Positions 15,355 through 24,370 of a stretch of 64,000 nucleotides of DNA are shown here, in pieces. Origin of the DNA: Methanovulcanius yangii (lineage in GTDB: Archaea; Halobacteriota; Methanomicrobia; Methanomicrobiales; Methanomicrobiaceae). The DNA lies in the NCBI RefSeq assembly GCF_018687785.1, contig NZ_LTBL01000001.1:186001-250000 (forward strand). The letters run 5' to 3'. Positions within the stretch are counted from its first letter, which is position 1. Every line of letters starts with the position of its first letter. The notes under the pieces were generated by a model that saw only the letters and a program-made list of their open reading frames with translations, was not told the DNA's origin and did not search any database. Made by a program: the position numbers and the translations under genes.

Positions 15355-16242
15355 TTAAAGTTCGATATCGATGCCGTACTTCTCGGCATTGGCGTCCGCG
15401 ATGGCCTGGATCTTGGCGATCTCGTCGGTCACCGGGGCGGGCTTGAAGAGGTGGCGGAAGCGCTTCTGGGCCTTCAGGTAGGCGTCGACCGGAACGCGCT
15501 TTACCTTCTTCGCCTTGACGAGCCTGCCGTTCTCCATCTCGTAGTTGACCCAGAGGCCGCACTCGAGTGCCATCTTCCCGATCTCGATCGTCTTGCCGCC
15601 CTCGAATCCCCATCCCGTGCTGCACGGGGCATGGATCTGGATGTAGCAGGCGCCGGGCGTGTTGACGGCCTTCTCCACCTTCTTCATGAGATCCATCGGG
15701 TAGGCGACGCTTGCGGTTGCGACATAGGTCGCGCCGTGGGCCGCGAGGATCTGGGGGAGGTCTTTTTTCGGGCGGGAGTTGCCCATCGAGTACTTCCCGG
15801 CGGGAGAGGTGGTCGTCGAGGCGTCGTACGGGGTGGCCCCGGACCGCTGGATGCCGGTGTTCATGTAGGCCTCGTTGTCGTAGCAGATGTACGTGATGTC
15901 GTGGCCGCGCTCGAAGGCACCGGAGATGCAGAGCATCCCGATATCGAAGGTGGCGCCGTCACCACAGACGCAGACGACCTTCTCGGTGCGGTTGTTGTGT
16001 TTGAGCGAGGCCTCGATACCGGAGGCGACCGCTGCGGCGTTCTCGAAGAGGGAGTGAATCCAGGGGACCTTCCATGCGGTCTCCGGGTATGGCGTGGAGA
16101 ATACCTCCATGCATCCGGTGGAGGCGACGACGATCGTATCCTCTCCGGTCCCTTTCAGGATGAGCTTTGCCGCCAGGGCAGGTCCGCATCCACCGCAGGC
16201 GCGGTGGCCGCAGTCGAAGAGCTCGAGTGATTTGTCGACCAT
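15355..16242 (-). CDS. porB: Pyruvate:ferredoxin oxidoreductase, beta subunit
   Basis: The 295-residue TPP-binding subunit. Iron-sulfur cysteines are present in [14 protein letters not shown] near the N-terminus. The TPP/Mg motif runs from [10 protein letters not shown] to [11 protein letters not shown]. Together with PorA, PorC and PorD it interconverts pyruvate and acetyl-CoA plus CO2; in hydrogenotrophic methanogens it works mainly in the reductive, carbon-assimilating direction. ATG 16242 is chosen because [13 protein letters not shown] is the family N-terminus. It starts one base after the porA stop and is last in the porCDAB operon. Confidence 0.96.
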   Translation of the reverse strand: MVDKSLELFDCGHRACGGCGPALAAKLILKGTGEDTIVVASTGCMEVFSTPYPETAWKVPWIHSLFENAAAVASGIEASLKHNNRTEKVVCVCGDGATFDIGMLCISGAFERGHDITYICYDNEAYMNTGIQRSGATPYDASTTTSPAGKYSMGNSRPKKDLPQILAAHGATYVATASVAYPMDLMKKVEKAVNTPGACYIQIHAPCSTGWGFEGGKTIEIGKMALECGLWVNYEMENGRLVKAKKVKRVPVDAYLKAQKRFRHLFKPAPVTDEIAKIQAIADANAEKYGIDIEL

Positions 16243-16243
16243 C

Positions 16244-17404
16244 TCAGAGCACCTCCTCGCGAAGACCGTAGAACATATCCCCTTCTCCTTTGACCGCAAG
16301 CTCCGCGATATTGCGGATATCCTTCTTGCGGATATCCCTGCCGCCGAGACCGGTGACATAGCTGTAGACGCTGATGCCGGTTCCGTTGAGCGCGTGCAGA
16401 ACCTCGGGGCCGACGGCGCCTTTCATGGCAGAGCCGATGGAGATGTTCTTCTCGAGGACGGCCACCGTGGCAACACCGGCAAGGGCCTTTGCGATATCAT
16501 TCTTCGGGAACGGGCGGTATGTCCGGATCTTGACGAGTCCCGCCTTGATGCCGTCCGCACGCATCTCGTCGATGGCGTCCTTGACGGTACCGCAGAGCGA
16601 TCCCAATGCGACGAAGGCGATGTCGGCGTCGTCCATGCGGTAGGACTCGATGTGTTCCGAGTAGTCGCGCCCGAACATCTCGCCGAACTCCTTTCCTGCC
16701 TCGGAAAGTGCTGTCGCGCAGCGGTCCATCGCCCGGTCGATCTCGTACCTGAACTCGTGGTAGTACTCGGGGGTGGCATACATGCCCATGGAGATCGGGT
16801 TTTTGGCGTCGAGCATGTTGTAGGGTACATACTTCGGGAGATAGGCATCGATCTCTTCCTGGGTCGGGATGTCGACCGGCTCGTAGGTGTGCGAAAGGAT
16901 GAACCCGTCGAAGCAGACGAATCCCGGCAGGAGAACGTCGTGGCGCTCCGCCGCCTTGTAGGCGATGAAGTGCTGGTCGGTCATCTCCTGTACATCCTCG
17001 CCGTAGAGCTGGAACCATCCGGAGTCACGCAGGGACAGTGAGTCCTGCTGGTCGTTCCAGATGGAGAGCGGTGCGCCGAGGGCGCGGTTGGCAATGGACA
17101 TGATGATCGGCTGGCGCATGCCCGCGACGTTGAAGACTACCTCTGCCATGAGCATCAGCCCCTGCGACGATGTGGCGGAATAGACACGGGACCCTGCCGC
17201 GGACGACCCGAGGCATGCGGAGAGAGCGGAGAATTCCGATTCCACGCAGATGTATTCTGCATCGAGGTCACCGTCAGCCACCATCTCGGCGAGGCGTTCG
17301 ACGATATGTGTCTGGGGGGTGATCGGGTATGCGGAGACGACCTCCGGGCGGCAGAGGCGCACGGCCTCTGCAACGGCGTGGGAACCTTCCATTATCTGCA
17401 GCAT
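16244..17404 (-). CDS. porA: Pyruvate:ferredoxin oxidoreductase, alpha subunit
   Basis: The 386-residue alpha subunit. It begins [20 protein letters not shown] and has the core [12 protein letters not shown] motif, the [12 protein letters not shown] region and the [14 protein letters not shown] segment of domain II. The length is normal. Its ATG directly follows the stop codon of porD (TAA then ATG), so the genes are translated in series. Substrate specificity for pyruvate rather than 2-oxoisovalerate or 2-oxoglutarate is inferred from the four-subunit gamma-delta-alpha-beta order, which is the methanogen por arrangement. Confidence 0.95.
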   Translation of the reverse strand: MLQIMEGSHAVAEAVRLCRPEVVSAYPITPQTHIVERLAEMVADGDLDAEYICVESEFSALSACLGSSAAGSRVYSATSSQGLMLMAEVVFNVAGMRQPIIMSIANRALGAPLSIWNDQQDSLSLRDSGWFQLYGEDVQEMTDQHFIAYKAAERHDVLLPGFVCFDGFILSHTYEPVDIPTQEEIDAYLPKYVPYNMLDAKNPISMGMYATPEYYHEFRYEIDRAMDRCATALSEAGKEFGEMFGRDYSEHIESYRMDDADIAFVALGSLCGTVKDAIDEMRADGIKAGLVKIRTYRPFPKNDIAKALAGVATVAVLEKNISIGSAMKGAVGPEVLHALNGTGISVYSYVTGLGGRDIRKKDIRNIAELAVKGEGDMFYGLREEVL

Positions 17405-17662
17405 TTATTTCTCCTCCAGTTCCATTGCGATTGCATCGGTCGGGCACTCCTCGGCACAGAGGCCGCAGCCCTTGCAGTAGTCGAGGTCCACGACGATCTT
17501 GCCTTCGACCTCTTCCATTGCGGTCTCCGGGCAGATGAGGACGCAGTTGCCGCAGAGGGTACAGGTTTCGGGGTCGACGACCGGCAGGAAGACCCGCCAT
17601 GATCCGGTTTTATTGTCGCACGCCTTTCCGGGGGGTGCACAGCATCCGATTCGAAGCGCCAT
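17405..17662 (-). CDS. porD: Pyruvate:ferredoxin oxidoreductase, delta subunit (2x[4Fe-4S] ferredoxin)
   Basis: An 85-residue ferredoxin-type subunit with two cluster motifs, CTLCGNCVLICPE and CKGCGLCAEECPTDAI. It passes electrons from the TPP site to external ferredoxin. The start at 17662 gives MALRIGCCAPPGKACDNKTG, the usual PorD N-terminus; the much longer open frame upstream is the shadow of porC. It begins one base after the porC stop. Confidence 0.96.
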   Translation of the reverse strand: MALRIGCCAPPGKACDNKTGSWRVFLPVVDPETCTLCGNCVLICPETAMEEVEGKIVVDLDYCKGCGLCAEECPTDAIAMELEEK

Positions 17663-17663
17663 C

Positions 17664-18218
17664 TCAGGCACCTCCCCTGACCATCTCGTATGCCTTTCGT
17701 GCAGCGGCGATGTTCTTCTCTGCAAGAGAGCCTGCGAACCGCTCCTTGAGGGCCTCCTCAAGGGCATCAAGTTCGATCTCGCCGGTTGCGGCGGCAAAGG
17801 CGCCCATAAGGGTGGTATTCGTAATCGGCAGCCCGAGGACCTCCAGGGCGACCGATGTTGCATCGATAGTTATCAGTTTCACTCCGGCCGGGACGCCGGG
17901 GACGGTATCCTGTTCTGTATTGACGAGGGCAATGCCGCCCTCCTTCATACCGCCGAAGACATTCACATCGGCGATTAGCGAACTGTCCTGGACCACTATG
18001 TAGTCCGGCTCGTAGATCTGACTTCTGAGCCGGATCTTTTCATCACTGAAACGGACAAAGGCCTGCACCGGTGCTCCCCTTCGTTCAACACCAAATGCGG
18101 GAAAAGCCTGCGAATAGACGCCGCTTTTGAAAGCGGCAGTCGCAATAAGTTCTGCTGCAGTAACAGAACCCTGTCCGCCTCTTCCGTGGATTCGTAGTTC
18201 TCTCAAAAAAATCCCCAT
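17664..18218 (-). CDS. porC: Pyruvate:ferredoxin oxidoreductase, gamma subunit
   Basis: The 184-residue gamma subunit and first gene of the por operon. The family signature RIHGRGGQGSVTAAELIA is at the N-terminus, and GVERRGAPVQAFVRFS and TNTTLMGAFAAATG follow. It contacts CoA and the alpha subunit in the complex. A TATA-like element 20-28 bases before the ATG suggests that its transcript is leaderless or nearly so. The marker 12 gene lies just upstream (29 bp) on the same strand, so read-through is also possible. Confidence 0.96.
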   Translation of the reverse strand: MGIFLRELRIHGRGGQGSVTAAELIATAAFKSGVYSQAFPAFGVERRGAPVQAFVRFSDEKIRLRSQIYEPDYIVVQDSSLIADVNVFGGMKEGGIALVNTEQDTVPGVPAGVKLITIDATSVALEVLGLPITNTTLMGAFAAATGEIELDALEEALKERFAGSLAEKNIAAARKAYEMVRGGA

Positions 18219-18238
18219 GTAATTTTACATGATTAATA

Positions 18239-18246
18239 GATATAAA
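18239..18246 (-). promoter_or_regulatory. Candidate TATA box for porCDAB
   Basis: On the minus strand this reads TTTATATC, centred about 25 bases before the porC ATG at 18218. That spacing puts the transcription start at or next to the start codon, as in leaderless archaeal mRNAs. It fills the 29-bp gap after the marker 12 gene. Confidence 0.5.
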
Positions 18247-18247
18247 T

Positions 18248-19120
18248 CTACAGATCAACCGCGAGGCCGAGAATGGTATCGGTTCCGGTGAATACATCGC
18301 GTGCAATCCGCGATAGCCCCCGTGCTGCCGCCCATTCGTCAAATACCGAAACTGAGTCGCCCAGAATTGCCTGCACGTCGTCTGCGATGGCCGGCCCCTG
18401 TGACCCGGCGACGGCGATGGGGGCGCCCGGGGCGAGGATGCGGAGGGCCGCAATCTCCATCGCGGTCCAGAGGGCAAGGGCCGGTGCCTGCTGGTCCGCG
18501 GGGAGGGTGTGGCGGACCCCTGCGTGGAGGAATGCCTCGTTTGCGGTCTCCTCGCCGCGGTCGATGCGGCGGATGGCGTCGACGTCGAGGGCGCCGTGGG
18601 TGGTCCCCGGCGCGAAGACACACGCATCGAAGGCGCCGACGACGGCCCCGTCCTGAACGAGGAGCGAGACCGTGTTGGAACTGACGTCTGCGACGATGAA
18701 TGTGTCCCCGAGCGACTGCTGCGCCTCGTAGGCGATGCCGAGCTTCTCCGGGCTCGTCTGGTGGGAGTAGGCCTTGAAGCGCGGGTCCGTCGGGGACCCC
18801 CGGTGAATGCCGGGGATGACGACGGCGGGAATGCCGCTTTCCTTTACCATATCATAGACCCGTGTCCCGCCGCCGATGTGCTCGCCTGCGCCTTCGCGGG
18901 TGATGATGCCGCGGTTCTGTACCTTTCTGATATCGGTGATCGCACTGATGGCGTCGCCCATGGAGTAGCAGACGGCGATGCCGTCGAAGGCGCCGTTTCG
19001 GGAGAGCGGGGCAAGGTCATCCATCGTGAAGGCGGTCGCATCCCTGCGCGGGATCTTCATCTCGCCGGATGATGTTGCAAACCGCATTGCGGTCGTGCCG
19101 TGGTCAATGCCGAGGTACAT
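18248..19120 (-). CDS. Methanogenesis marker protein 12
   Basis: A 290-residue protein of the methanogenesis marker 12 family (TIGR03281), found almost only in methanogens. It has an ASKHA-like start (MYLGIDHGTTAMRFA) and a DVSSNTVSLLV phosphate-loop-like segment, which suggest an acetate-kinase/actin-type fold that may bind ATP. The biochemical role is not established. The gene is complete and shares strand and close spacing (29 bp) with porCDAB. Its position is consistent with methanogen core metabolism but does not define its function. Confidence 0.92.
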   Translation of the reverse strand: MYLGIDHGTTAMRFATSSGEMKIPRRDATAFTMDDLAPLSRNGAFDGIAVCYSMGDAISAITDIRKVQNRGIITREGAGEHIGGGTRVYDMVKESGIPAVVIPGIHRGSPTDPRFKAYSHQTSPEKLGIAYEAQQSLGDTFIVADVSSNTVSLLVQDGAVVGAFDACVFAPGTTHGALDVDAIRRIDRGEETANEAFLHAGVRHTLPADQQAPALALWTAMEIAALRILAPGAPIAVAGSQGPAIADDVQAILGDSVSVFDEWAAARGLSRIARDVFTGTDTILGLAVDL

Positions 19121-19272
19121 AAAATCTGTACTATGTTTACCTCCACCTTACATGAAGGGATTGGACGTCCGGGCCGTCTGCGACCGGGAAAACAGGAGTG
19201 TGGTGGTGTGGAAGGAGCCGGGGAGGGGCCACGCGGTGTGTCGTCATGATCGTCTCCTCGTCCGGACTTTGA

Positions 19273-20142
19273 TCAGCGACCGGCGGCAAACCGGCGGCGG
19301 GCCCACTCCATCAGGACGATGACCGCAATGCCGACCGCCGTGAAGAGCCACGCCTGCATGTCAAATCCGCCGGCGGCGCCGATGGTGTCTGCAAGGAGGC
19401 GGGTCGACCCGAGCATGAGCCCTGTCAGGAAACCGAGCATGATGCCGTGGTGGTGGCGCAGGAGATATTTGAGCGCCTTGGAGAAGAGCAGGAGACCCAC
19501 CACTCCCCCTGCCATGTACGCGATGATGTCGGGCAGGGAGAGCGTCTTCACTGCATTCAGGAGATACTCGTACTGGTTGAGGAGAAGGGTCAGGTACGCC
19601 CCGGAGATCCCCGGCAGGATCATCGCACAGAGCGCCACCATGCCGGTGAGAAAGAGGATGGGAAGCGAGTGCCCGAGGGAGGAGGGGGAGAGCCCGGCGA
19701 TGAGAAATCCCCCGGCAAACCCCGCGACGAGAAAGAGCCAGACCTTCGTCGTCCGCTCCTCGACCTCGAGGAGGATGAGCGCCGACGAGGCGATGATGAG
19801 CCCGAAGAAGAATGCGTAGGTGGGGACGGCATACCACTCCAGCAGAAGGAGGATGATGTTTGCCATCAGGAGGGCCGCGGCACCGATGCCCGCCCCGAGG
19901 GTGATGAGAAACTTCGGGTCGACGGCCGCGACCGCTGCACGGACACCGTCCCAGTCCCGGCGGGCGAGCGAGACGACGGCACGGGGGCGGATATTGCCGA
20001 TGGCGGTGACGAGCCGTTCGTAGATGCCGGTGATAAGCGCAATCGTTCCGCCGGAGACGCCGGGGATGATATCGCAGATGCCCATAGCACCGCCTTTGAG
20101 AAATATGAGCAGATATTCAAGGATATTCCGGTCGTCGTTCAC
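19273..20142 (-). CDS. DUF368 polytopic membrane protein
   Basis: An integral membrane protein of 289 residues (GTG start) with about eight helices and the family hallmark KGGAMGICDIIPGVSGGTIAL. A second copy-like motif, MILPGISGAYLTLLL, lies halfway, in line with an internal duplication. DUF368 proteins, sometimes called PopT-like, have been implicated in polyprenyl-phosphate recycling in bacteria. A similar role with dolichyl phosphate is an inference here. An ATG at 20187 would add 15 residues that overlap the AT-rich promoter zone, so I prefer GTG 20142. The epimerase gene is divergent. Confidence 0.88.
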   Translation of the reverse strand: MNDDRNILEYLLIFLKGGAMGICDIIPGVSGGTIALITGIYERLVTAIGNIRPRAVVSLARRDWDGVRAAVAAVDPKFLITLGAGIGAAALLMANIILLLLEWYAVPTYAFFFGLIIASSALILLEVEERTTKVWLFLVAGFAGGFLIAGLSPSSLGHSLPILFLTGMVALCAMILPGISGAYLTLLLNQYEYLLNAVKTLSLPDIIAYMAGGVVGLLLFSKALKYLLRHHHGIMLGFLTGLMLGSTRLLADTIGAAGGFDMQAWLFTAVGIAVIVLMEWARRRFAAGR

Positions 20143-20202
20143 GGTACAAGTATGTGAAAAGAGAGTGCTTAATGGTATAGCAGACAAAACCTTGCGACAG
20201 GT

Positions 20203-21141
20203 ATGAAAGCGATCGTAACCGGTGGTGCCGGGTTTATCGGGTCACACCTTGTCGATGCGCTCGTCGCACGTGGTGACGAGGTTGTGGTGATCGACAGTCT
20301 TGCGACCGGGACAACAGCCAACATCGACGGGCATATTGCCTCGGGTGCGGTGAAGTTCGTGCAGGCCGACCTGCTCGGTGACGGCTGGCAGGGTGAGTGC
20401 GCCGGCTGCCGGCGGGTCTATCATGTCGCGGCCGACCCGGATGTCCGGGCAAGCGCCGGTGCGGCGTACCATATGTACCGCCAGAATGTGGACGCCGCCG
20501 TCCGCGTCCTCGAGGCGATGCGGGAGCACGGCGTCCCTGAGTTCGCCTTCACCTCGACCTCCACGGTCTACGGCGAGGCGACGGTGATCCCGACGCCGGA
20601 GGACTACTCGCCCATGGTGCCGATCTCCATCTACGGGGCGACGAAACTCGCGGACGAGGCGATGATCTCGGCCTATGCCGCGACCTACGGGATGACCGCG
20701 TGGGTCTTCCGGTTTGCAAACATCATCGGCGAGCGGAGCAACCATGGCGTCATCTGGGACTTCGTCCACAAGCTCCGCGACCGGCCCGGCCGGCTGGAGA
20801 TCCTCGGCGACGGCAAACAGGTGAAGTCGTACCTCGAGGTCACCGCCTGCATCGAGGGCATCCTCTATGCGATCGGGAATGCAAACGAGACGTTCAACGT
20901 CTTCAACGTCGGGTCGGAGGACTGGATCAGCGTCACCGAGATCGCCGATGTGATCGTCGGGGAGATGGGGCTGGAGAACGTTGCATACGACTTCACCGGT
21001 GGCGACCGCGGGTGGGTCGGGGACGTCCCGAAGATGCAGCTCGGCGTGGAGAAGATCAAGGCGCTTGGGTGGGTGCCCCCGGTGAACTCGCGTGAGTCCG
21101 TTCGGCGGGCGGTACGGTCGCTTCTTGATGCGCTGGACTAA
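20203..21141 (+). CDS. NAD-dependent sugar-nucleotide epimerase/dehydratase (UDP-glucose 4-epimerase-like)
   Basis: An extended short-chain dehydrogenase of 312 residues. The NAD-binding motif is TGGAGFIGSHLVDAL, the catalytic triad is seen as the TSTSTVYGE serine/threonine strand and the YxxxK of YGATK, and the R/N-rich nucleotide-sugar region is RFANIIGERSNHG. The best guess is a UDP-glucose 4-epimerase or related dehydratase that supplies precursors for surface glycans. The exact sugar is not readable. It is divergent from DUF368; apgM follows after 65 bp. Confidence 0.88.
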   Translation: MKAIVTGGAGFIGSHLVDALVARGDEVVVIDSLATGTTANIDGHIASGAVKFVQADLLGDGWQGECAGCRRVYHVAADPDVRASAGAAYHMYRQNVDAAVRVLEAMREHGVPEFAFTSTSTVYGEATVIPTPEDYSPMVPISIYGATKLADEAMISAYAATYGMTAWVFRFANIIGERSNHGVIWDFVHKLRDRPGRLEILGDGKQVKSYLEVTACIEGILYAIGNANETFNVFNVGSEDWISVTEIADVIVGEMGLENVAYDFTGGDRGWVGDVPKMQLGVEKIKALGWVPPVNSRESVRRAVRSLLDALD

Positions 21142-21206
21142 ACAGATGAGCAATCCGGCTTGTTGCGATCGCAAAACGGACACCGACAGATACAATTGAG
21201 GCAGTT

Positions 21207-22358
21207 ATGAAATACGTGGTGGTTCTCGGAGACGGAATGGCCGACTGGCCCGACCCTGCCCATGACGGCAGGACACCGCTTGAATATGCGAATATTCCGA
21301 ATATGGACCGGATTGCCCGCGAGGGGCGGTGCGGGATGCTTGCGACGGTACCGGAGGGGTTCGAACCGGGCAGTGACATCGCCAATCTCTCCGTCCTCGG
21401 GTATGACCCGGTGAAATACTATACCGGAAGGGGCGCCCTCGAGGCGGTCTCGATGGGCGTCGACCTTGGGGCGGGGGATATTGCCTACCGCTGCAACCTC
21501 GTCTGCATCAAAGACGGGGTGATGGAGGACTTCTCCGCAGGACACATCACGAGCGGGGAGGGTGCCGCCCTTCTCGCCTCGCTTGCGGAGGAGCTTGCAG
21601 ACGTCGGACTCTATCCCGGCGTCTCCTACCGGCACCTCCTCGTCGCCCCCGGCGGCGGGGGGGCGGAGACGACGCCCCCGCATGACATCGTGGGTCGGGA
21701 AACAGCGGAATTCCTGCCCACAGGAGCGGATGCGGAGCTCCTCCTCCGGTGCATGGAGGTCTCCCGCCGGGTCTTTGCGGACCACCCGGTCAACGCCCGA
21801 AGGGTTGCGGAAGGAAAGACGCCCGCCACCTCCATCTGGCCGTGGTCGGGCGGGGCAAAACCCGCACTTCCGCTCTTCGAGGAGAAGTACGGCAGGACCG
21901 GCGGGATCATCTCGGCGGTGGACCTTCTCAACGGCATCGCCCGGTGCGCCGGGATGCAGGTGATCACCGTCCCCGGGGCGACCGGCTATCTCGACACCGA
22001 TTACGAAGGAAAGGCACGTGCCGCGGTGGCGGCCCTTGCGGAGGTCGATTTCGTGTACATGCACGTCGAGGCCCCTGACGAGGCGGGCCATCTCGGCAGC
22101 TGGGACGAGAAGGTAAAGGCCATCGAACGGCTCGATGCGGTGATCGGCATCATTCTGGACGAGGCGGATGCAACGATTGCAGTCCTGCCCGACCACCCGA
22201 CGCCGATTGCCCTCAAGACCCACACGAGCGAGCCGGTGCCGTTTGCCATCCTCGGCAAAGGAACGGACGATGTGCAGGCCTACTCGGAAAAGGATGCGAA
22301 GGACGGGTCGTATGGTCTGATGAATGCACTTGATTTCCTTCCGCTGCTCTTCTCCTAA
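21207..22358 (+). CDS. apgM: Archaeal 2,3-bisphosphoglycerate-independent phosphoglycerate mutase
   Basis: A 383-residue metalloenzyme of the alkaline-phosphatase superfamily that interconverts 3- and 2-phosphoglycerate. Visible motifs are VLGDGMADWP (metal Asp), GSDIANLSVLGYDP (catalytic Ser region), YRCNLVCI, HVEAPDEAGHLG and LPDHPTPI (metal Asp/His). The length is slightly below the usual archaeal size of about 400. In a methanogen it serves gluconeogenesis and serine synthesis. The gene stands alone, 65 bp after the epimerase. Confidence 0.95.
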   Translation: MKYVVVLGDGMADWPDPAHDGRTPLEYANIPNMDRIAREGRCGMLATVPEGFEPGSDIANLSVLGYDPVKYYTGRGALEAVSMGVDLGAGDIAYRCNLVCIKDGVMEDFSAGHITSGEGAALLASLAEELADVGLYPGVSYRHLLVAPGGGGAETTPPHDIVGRETAEFLPTGADAELLLRCMEVSRRVFADHPVNARRVAEGKTPATSIWPWSGGAKPALPLFEEKYGRTGGIISAVDLLNGIARCAGMQVITVPGATGYLDTDYEGKARAAVAALAEVDFVYMHVEAPDEAGHLGSWDEKVKAIERLDAVIGIILDEADATIAVLPDHPTPIALKTHTSEPVPFAILGKGTDDVQAYSEKDAKDGSYGLMNALDFLPLLFS

Positions 22359-22589
22359 GGGGAGCGGCGGGAAAAAAACGTTGAAGGACGGCTGCGGCAG
22401 GCAATCGTAATCAGGCATCAGTTCCCTGCGTCATCATGAGTGTCAGTGGGGGTAACTTTCATCATCTGCCCCGCCGTGCCGCACCGTTGTCGTTTACATA
22501 TATGTCCTTCAGATCACTTATCCTCTTTCTCACCGCACGGGTGTAACCCTTACATTCTCATGCAGCATAGTACAGCCTGAGTGACCGTC

Positions 22590-23102
22590 ATGCCCGCACC
22601 AAAGAAACTCACCATCGGCGTCTCCGTCAACCTCCAGCGGTACGAAAACCTCCGCCTCACGGTCGAGGGCGAGGTGGAGACCGAGGAGGATGCAGAGGAC
22701 CTTGCCCTGTATCTCGACCATGTGCTTGCCCGGTTCGGCAGAAACGATCCCGAGACCGCATCCCAGATCGACCGGTACCGGGAGCGGGTGATGCCGGTCA
22801 CGGCATCTCCCGGTGGGGAGGCTCAGGAGGCGGCACCAGTGGCGCCATCGGAAACTCCGGTCGGCCCCGGCCCTGTCGCAGCTCCCGGCTTTCTCTCCCG
22901 CAGAGCAGGCGGTGCGGAGGGTGTCGCAGCGTCAGGTCCCGCACAGGAGTCTGGCATCCCGGAACATCCTGCCCCGGCAGCAGGCGATCACGGCCGCTGT
23001 GAGGAGTGTGGGGCGCCCCTCTCCCGGCAGGAGGCGAAACTGAGCCACCTCTTCGTCGACCGCCTCCTCTGCAAGAAGTGCCTCGACACCCTTCAGGGCT
23101 GA
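22590..23102 (+). CDS. Zinc-ribbon protein of unknown function
   Basis: A 170-residue protein in two parts. The N-terminal 60 residues form an alpha/beta domain (KKLTIGVSVNLQRYENLRL...). The middle is Pro/Ala/Gly-rich and probably disordered. The C-terminus carries CEECGAPLSRQEAKLS and LLCKKCLDTLQ, two CxxC pairs that fit a zinc ribbon. No function is recognised. Both a GTG at 22581 and the ATG at 22590 are possible; I use the ATG. It lies 65 bp before the Orc1/Cdc6 gene on the same strand, so an association with replication or nucleic acid is possible but unproven. Confidence 0.72.
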   Translation: MPAPKKLTIGVSVNLQRYENLRLTVEGEVETEEDAEDLALYLDHVLARFGRNDPETASQIDRYRERVMPVTASPGGEAQEAAPVAPSETPVGPGPVAAPGFLSRRAGGAEGVAASGPAQESGIPEHPAPAAGDHGRCEECGAPLSRQEAKLSHLFVDRLLCKKCLDTLQG

Positions 23103-23167
23103 CACCGTGCGGGGGGTGAAAGTGAATATCATCTACCCTTATATATGGCGGAGTGTGATGCTTGAGT

Positions 23168-24295
23168 ATGAAGAAGAACCTGCTGATGTGGGAGGAAACC
23201 CTGTTCCAGGATATGGAGGTCTTCGAGATAGACCACATCCCCGAACAGTTCAGCTTCCGCGACACGCAGATGCAGGAGCTTGCCTTCCAGCTGCGTCCGG
23301 GCATGCGTGGGGGGCGCCCGCTCAATACCATATGCCGGGGCCTTCCGGGCACCGGAAAGACGACGGCGGTCCGAAAACTCTTCGGCGACATCGAAGAGGC
23401 GACGAAGAAGATGGTGCCGATCTACATCAACTGCCAGATAGACAATACGAAATTCGCCATCTTCTCGCAGATATATCGCAAACTATCCGGTCATCTCCCG
23501 CCGGCATCGGGGACCTCCTTCAAGCAGGTATTCGACGCGGTCTGCCGCCTGCTGGAGAAGGAGGGGCGGGTGCTCGTCGTCTGCCTCGACGATGCAAACT
23601 ACCTCCTTTATGAAAACGAGATCAACAAGGTGCTCTACACCCTCCTGCGTGCCCACGAGTCGTATCCCGGTACGCGCATCGGGGTGATCACCGTCATCTC
23701 GGACATGACGGTGGATCTCATGAGCGAGGTGGACTCCCGCGTGGCCTCGGTCTTCCGGCCGACGGACATCTACTTCCCTCCCTATGACGAGGAGGAGATC
23801 CATGAGATCCTCTCGCAGCGGGTCCGGCAGGGCCTCTATCCCGGCGTCCTTTCCGATGCGATGCTGGACCTCGTGACCGAACAGACGATGAAGAGCGCCG
23901 ATCTCCGGGTTGGAATCGATCTTCTCAAGCGGGCGGCCCTCAATGCCGAGAATGATGCCCGCCGGAGCGTCGAGATGGATGACATCTGCCGGGCCTATGA
24001 GGTCTCCAAGTATCTGCATCTCGCTGCAAGCGTTCGTACCCTGAAGGATGAGGAGAAGGTACTTCTCCGTACTATTGCAGAGCGGTCGCAGGCCGGGGGC
24101 GAGATGACGGCAGGAGAGGTGCACGAGGCGGCAAAGGAGACGATGAAGATCGGCTACACCCGCTACTATGAGATGGTGAAGAAGTTCGACGCGATGCGCC
24201 TCGTCAACCTCCATTATCGCGAGGGGCGTGGCAGGACACGGGTGATCACCCTGCGGTACGACCCCGCCCGGGTCATTGCAGAACTGGCCCGGTAA
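23168..24295 (+). CDS. Orc1/Cdc6-type replication initiator AAA+ ATPase
   Basis: A 375-residue AAA+ protein of the archaeal Orc1/Cdc6 family. Walker A is GLPGTGKTT (58-66). The Walker B equivalent is VVCLDDAN (137-144), where the usual LDE(I/V)D reads LDDAN, so the catalytic Glu is replaced by Asp. The sensor region is around MSEVDSRVASVFRP, and the C-terminal winged helix runs from about 285 onward. It could load MCM at an origin or be a paralogue with regulatory function. The ATG at 23168, after GGAG/GAGT, is preferred to the TTG two codons upstream. No convincing origin repeats are seen in the short upstream gap. Confidence 0.9.
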   Translation: MKKNLLMWEETLFQDMEVFEIDHIPEQFSFRDTQMQELAFQLRPGMRGGRPLNTICRGLPGTGKTTAVRKLFGDIEEATKKMVPIYINCQIDNTKFAIFSQIYRKLSGHLPPASGTSFKQVFDAVCRLLEKEGRVLVVCLDDANYLLYENEINKVLYTLLRAHESYPGTRIGVITVISDMTVDLMSEVDSRVASVFRPTDIYFPPYDEEEIHEILSQRVRQGLYPGVLSDAMLDLVTEQTMKSADLRVGIDLLKRAALNAENDARRSVEMDDICRAYEVSKYLHLAASVRTLKDEEKVLLRTIAERSQAGGEMTAGEVHEAAKETMKIGYTRYYEMVKKFDAMRLVNLHYREGRGRTRVITLRYDPARVIAELAR

Positions 24296-24370
24296 GGGCC
24301 GCTTCCATACCGCATTTGACAACTCTTATCTATTTTGCTTCAACAATGTATGCGTTAGGAGGATTCCCTC

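Noticed and set aside
19152-19325. A 57-codon plus-strand frame starting MKGLDVRAVCDRENRSVVVW
   Set aside because: It overlaps the end of the DUF368 gene, has no ribosome binding site or recognised similarity, and its second half reads as low-complexity shadow sequence.
22359-23167. Replication origin beside the Orc1/Cdc6 gene
   Set aside because: The upstream gaps are short and GC-rich, with no repeated origin-recognition-box-like words or long AT-rich unwinding region.
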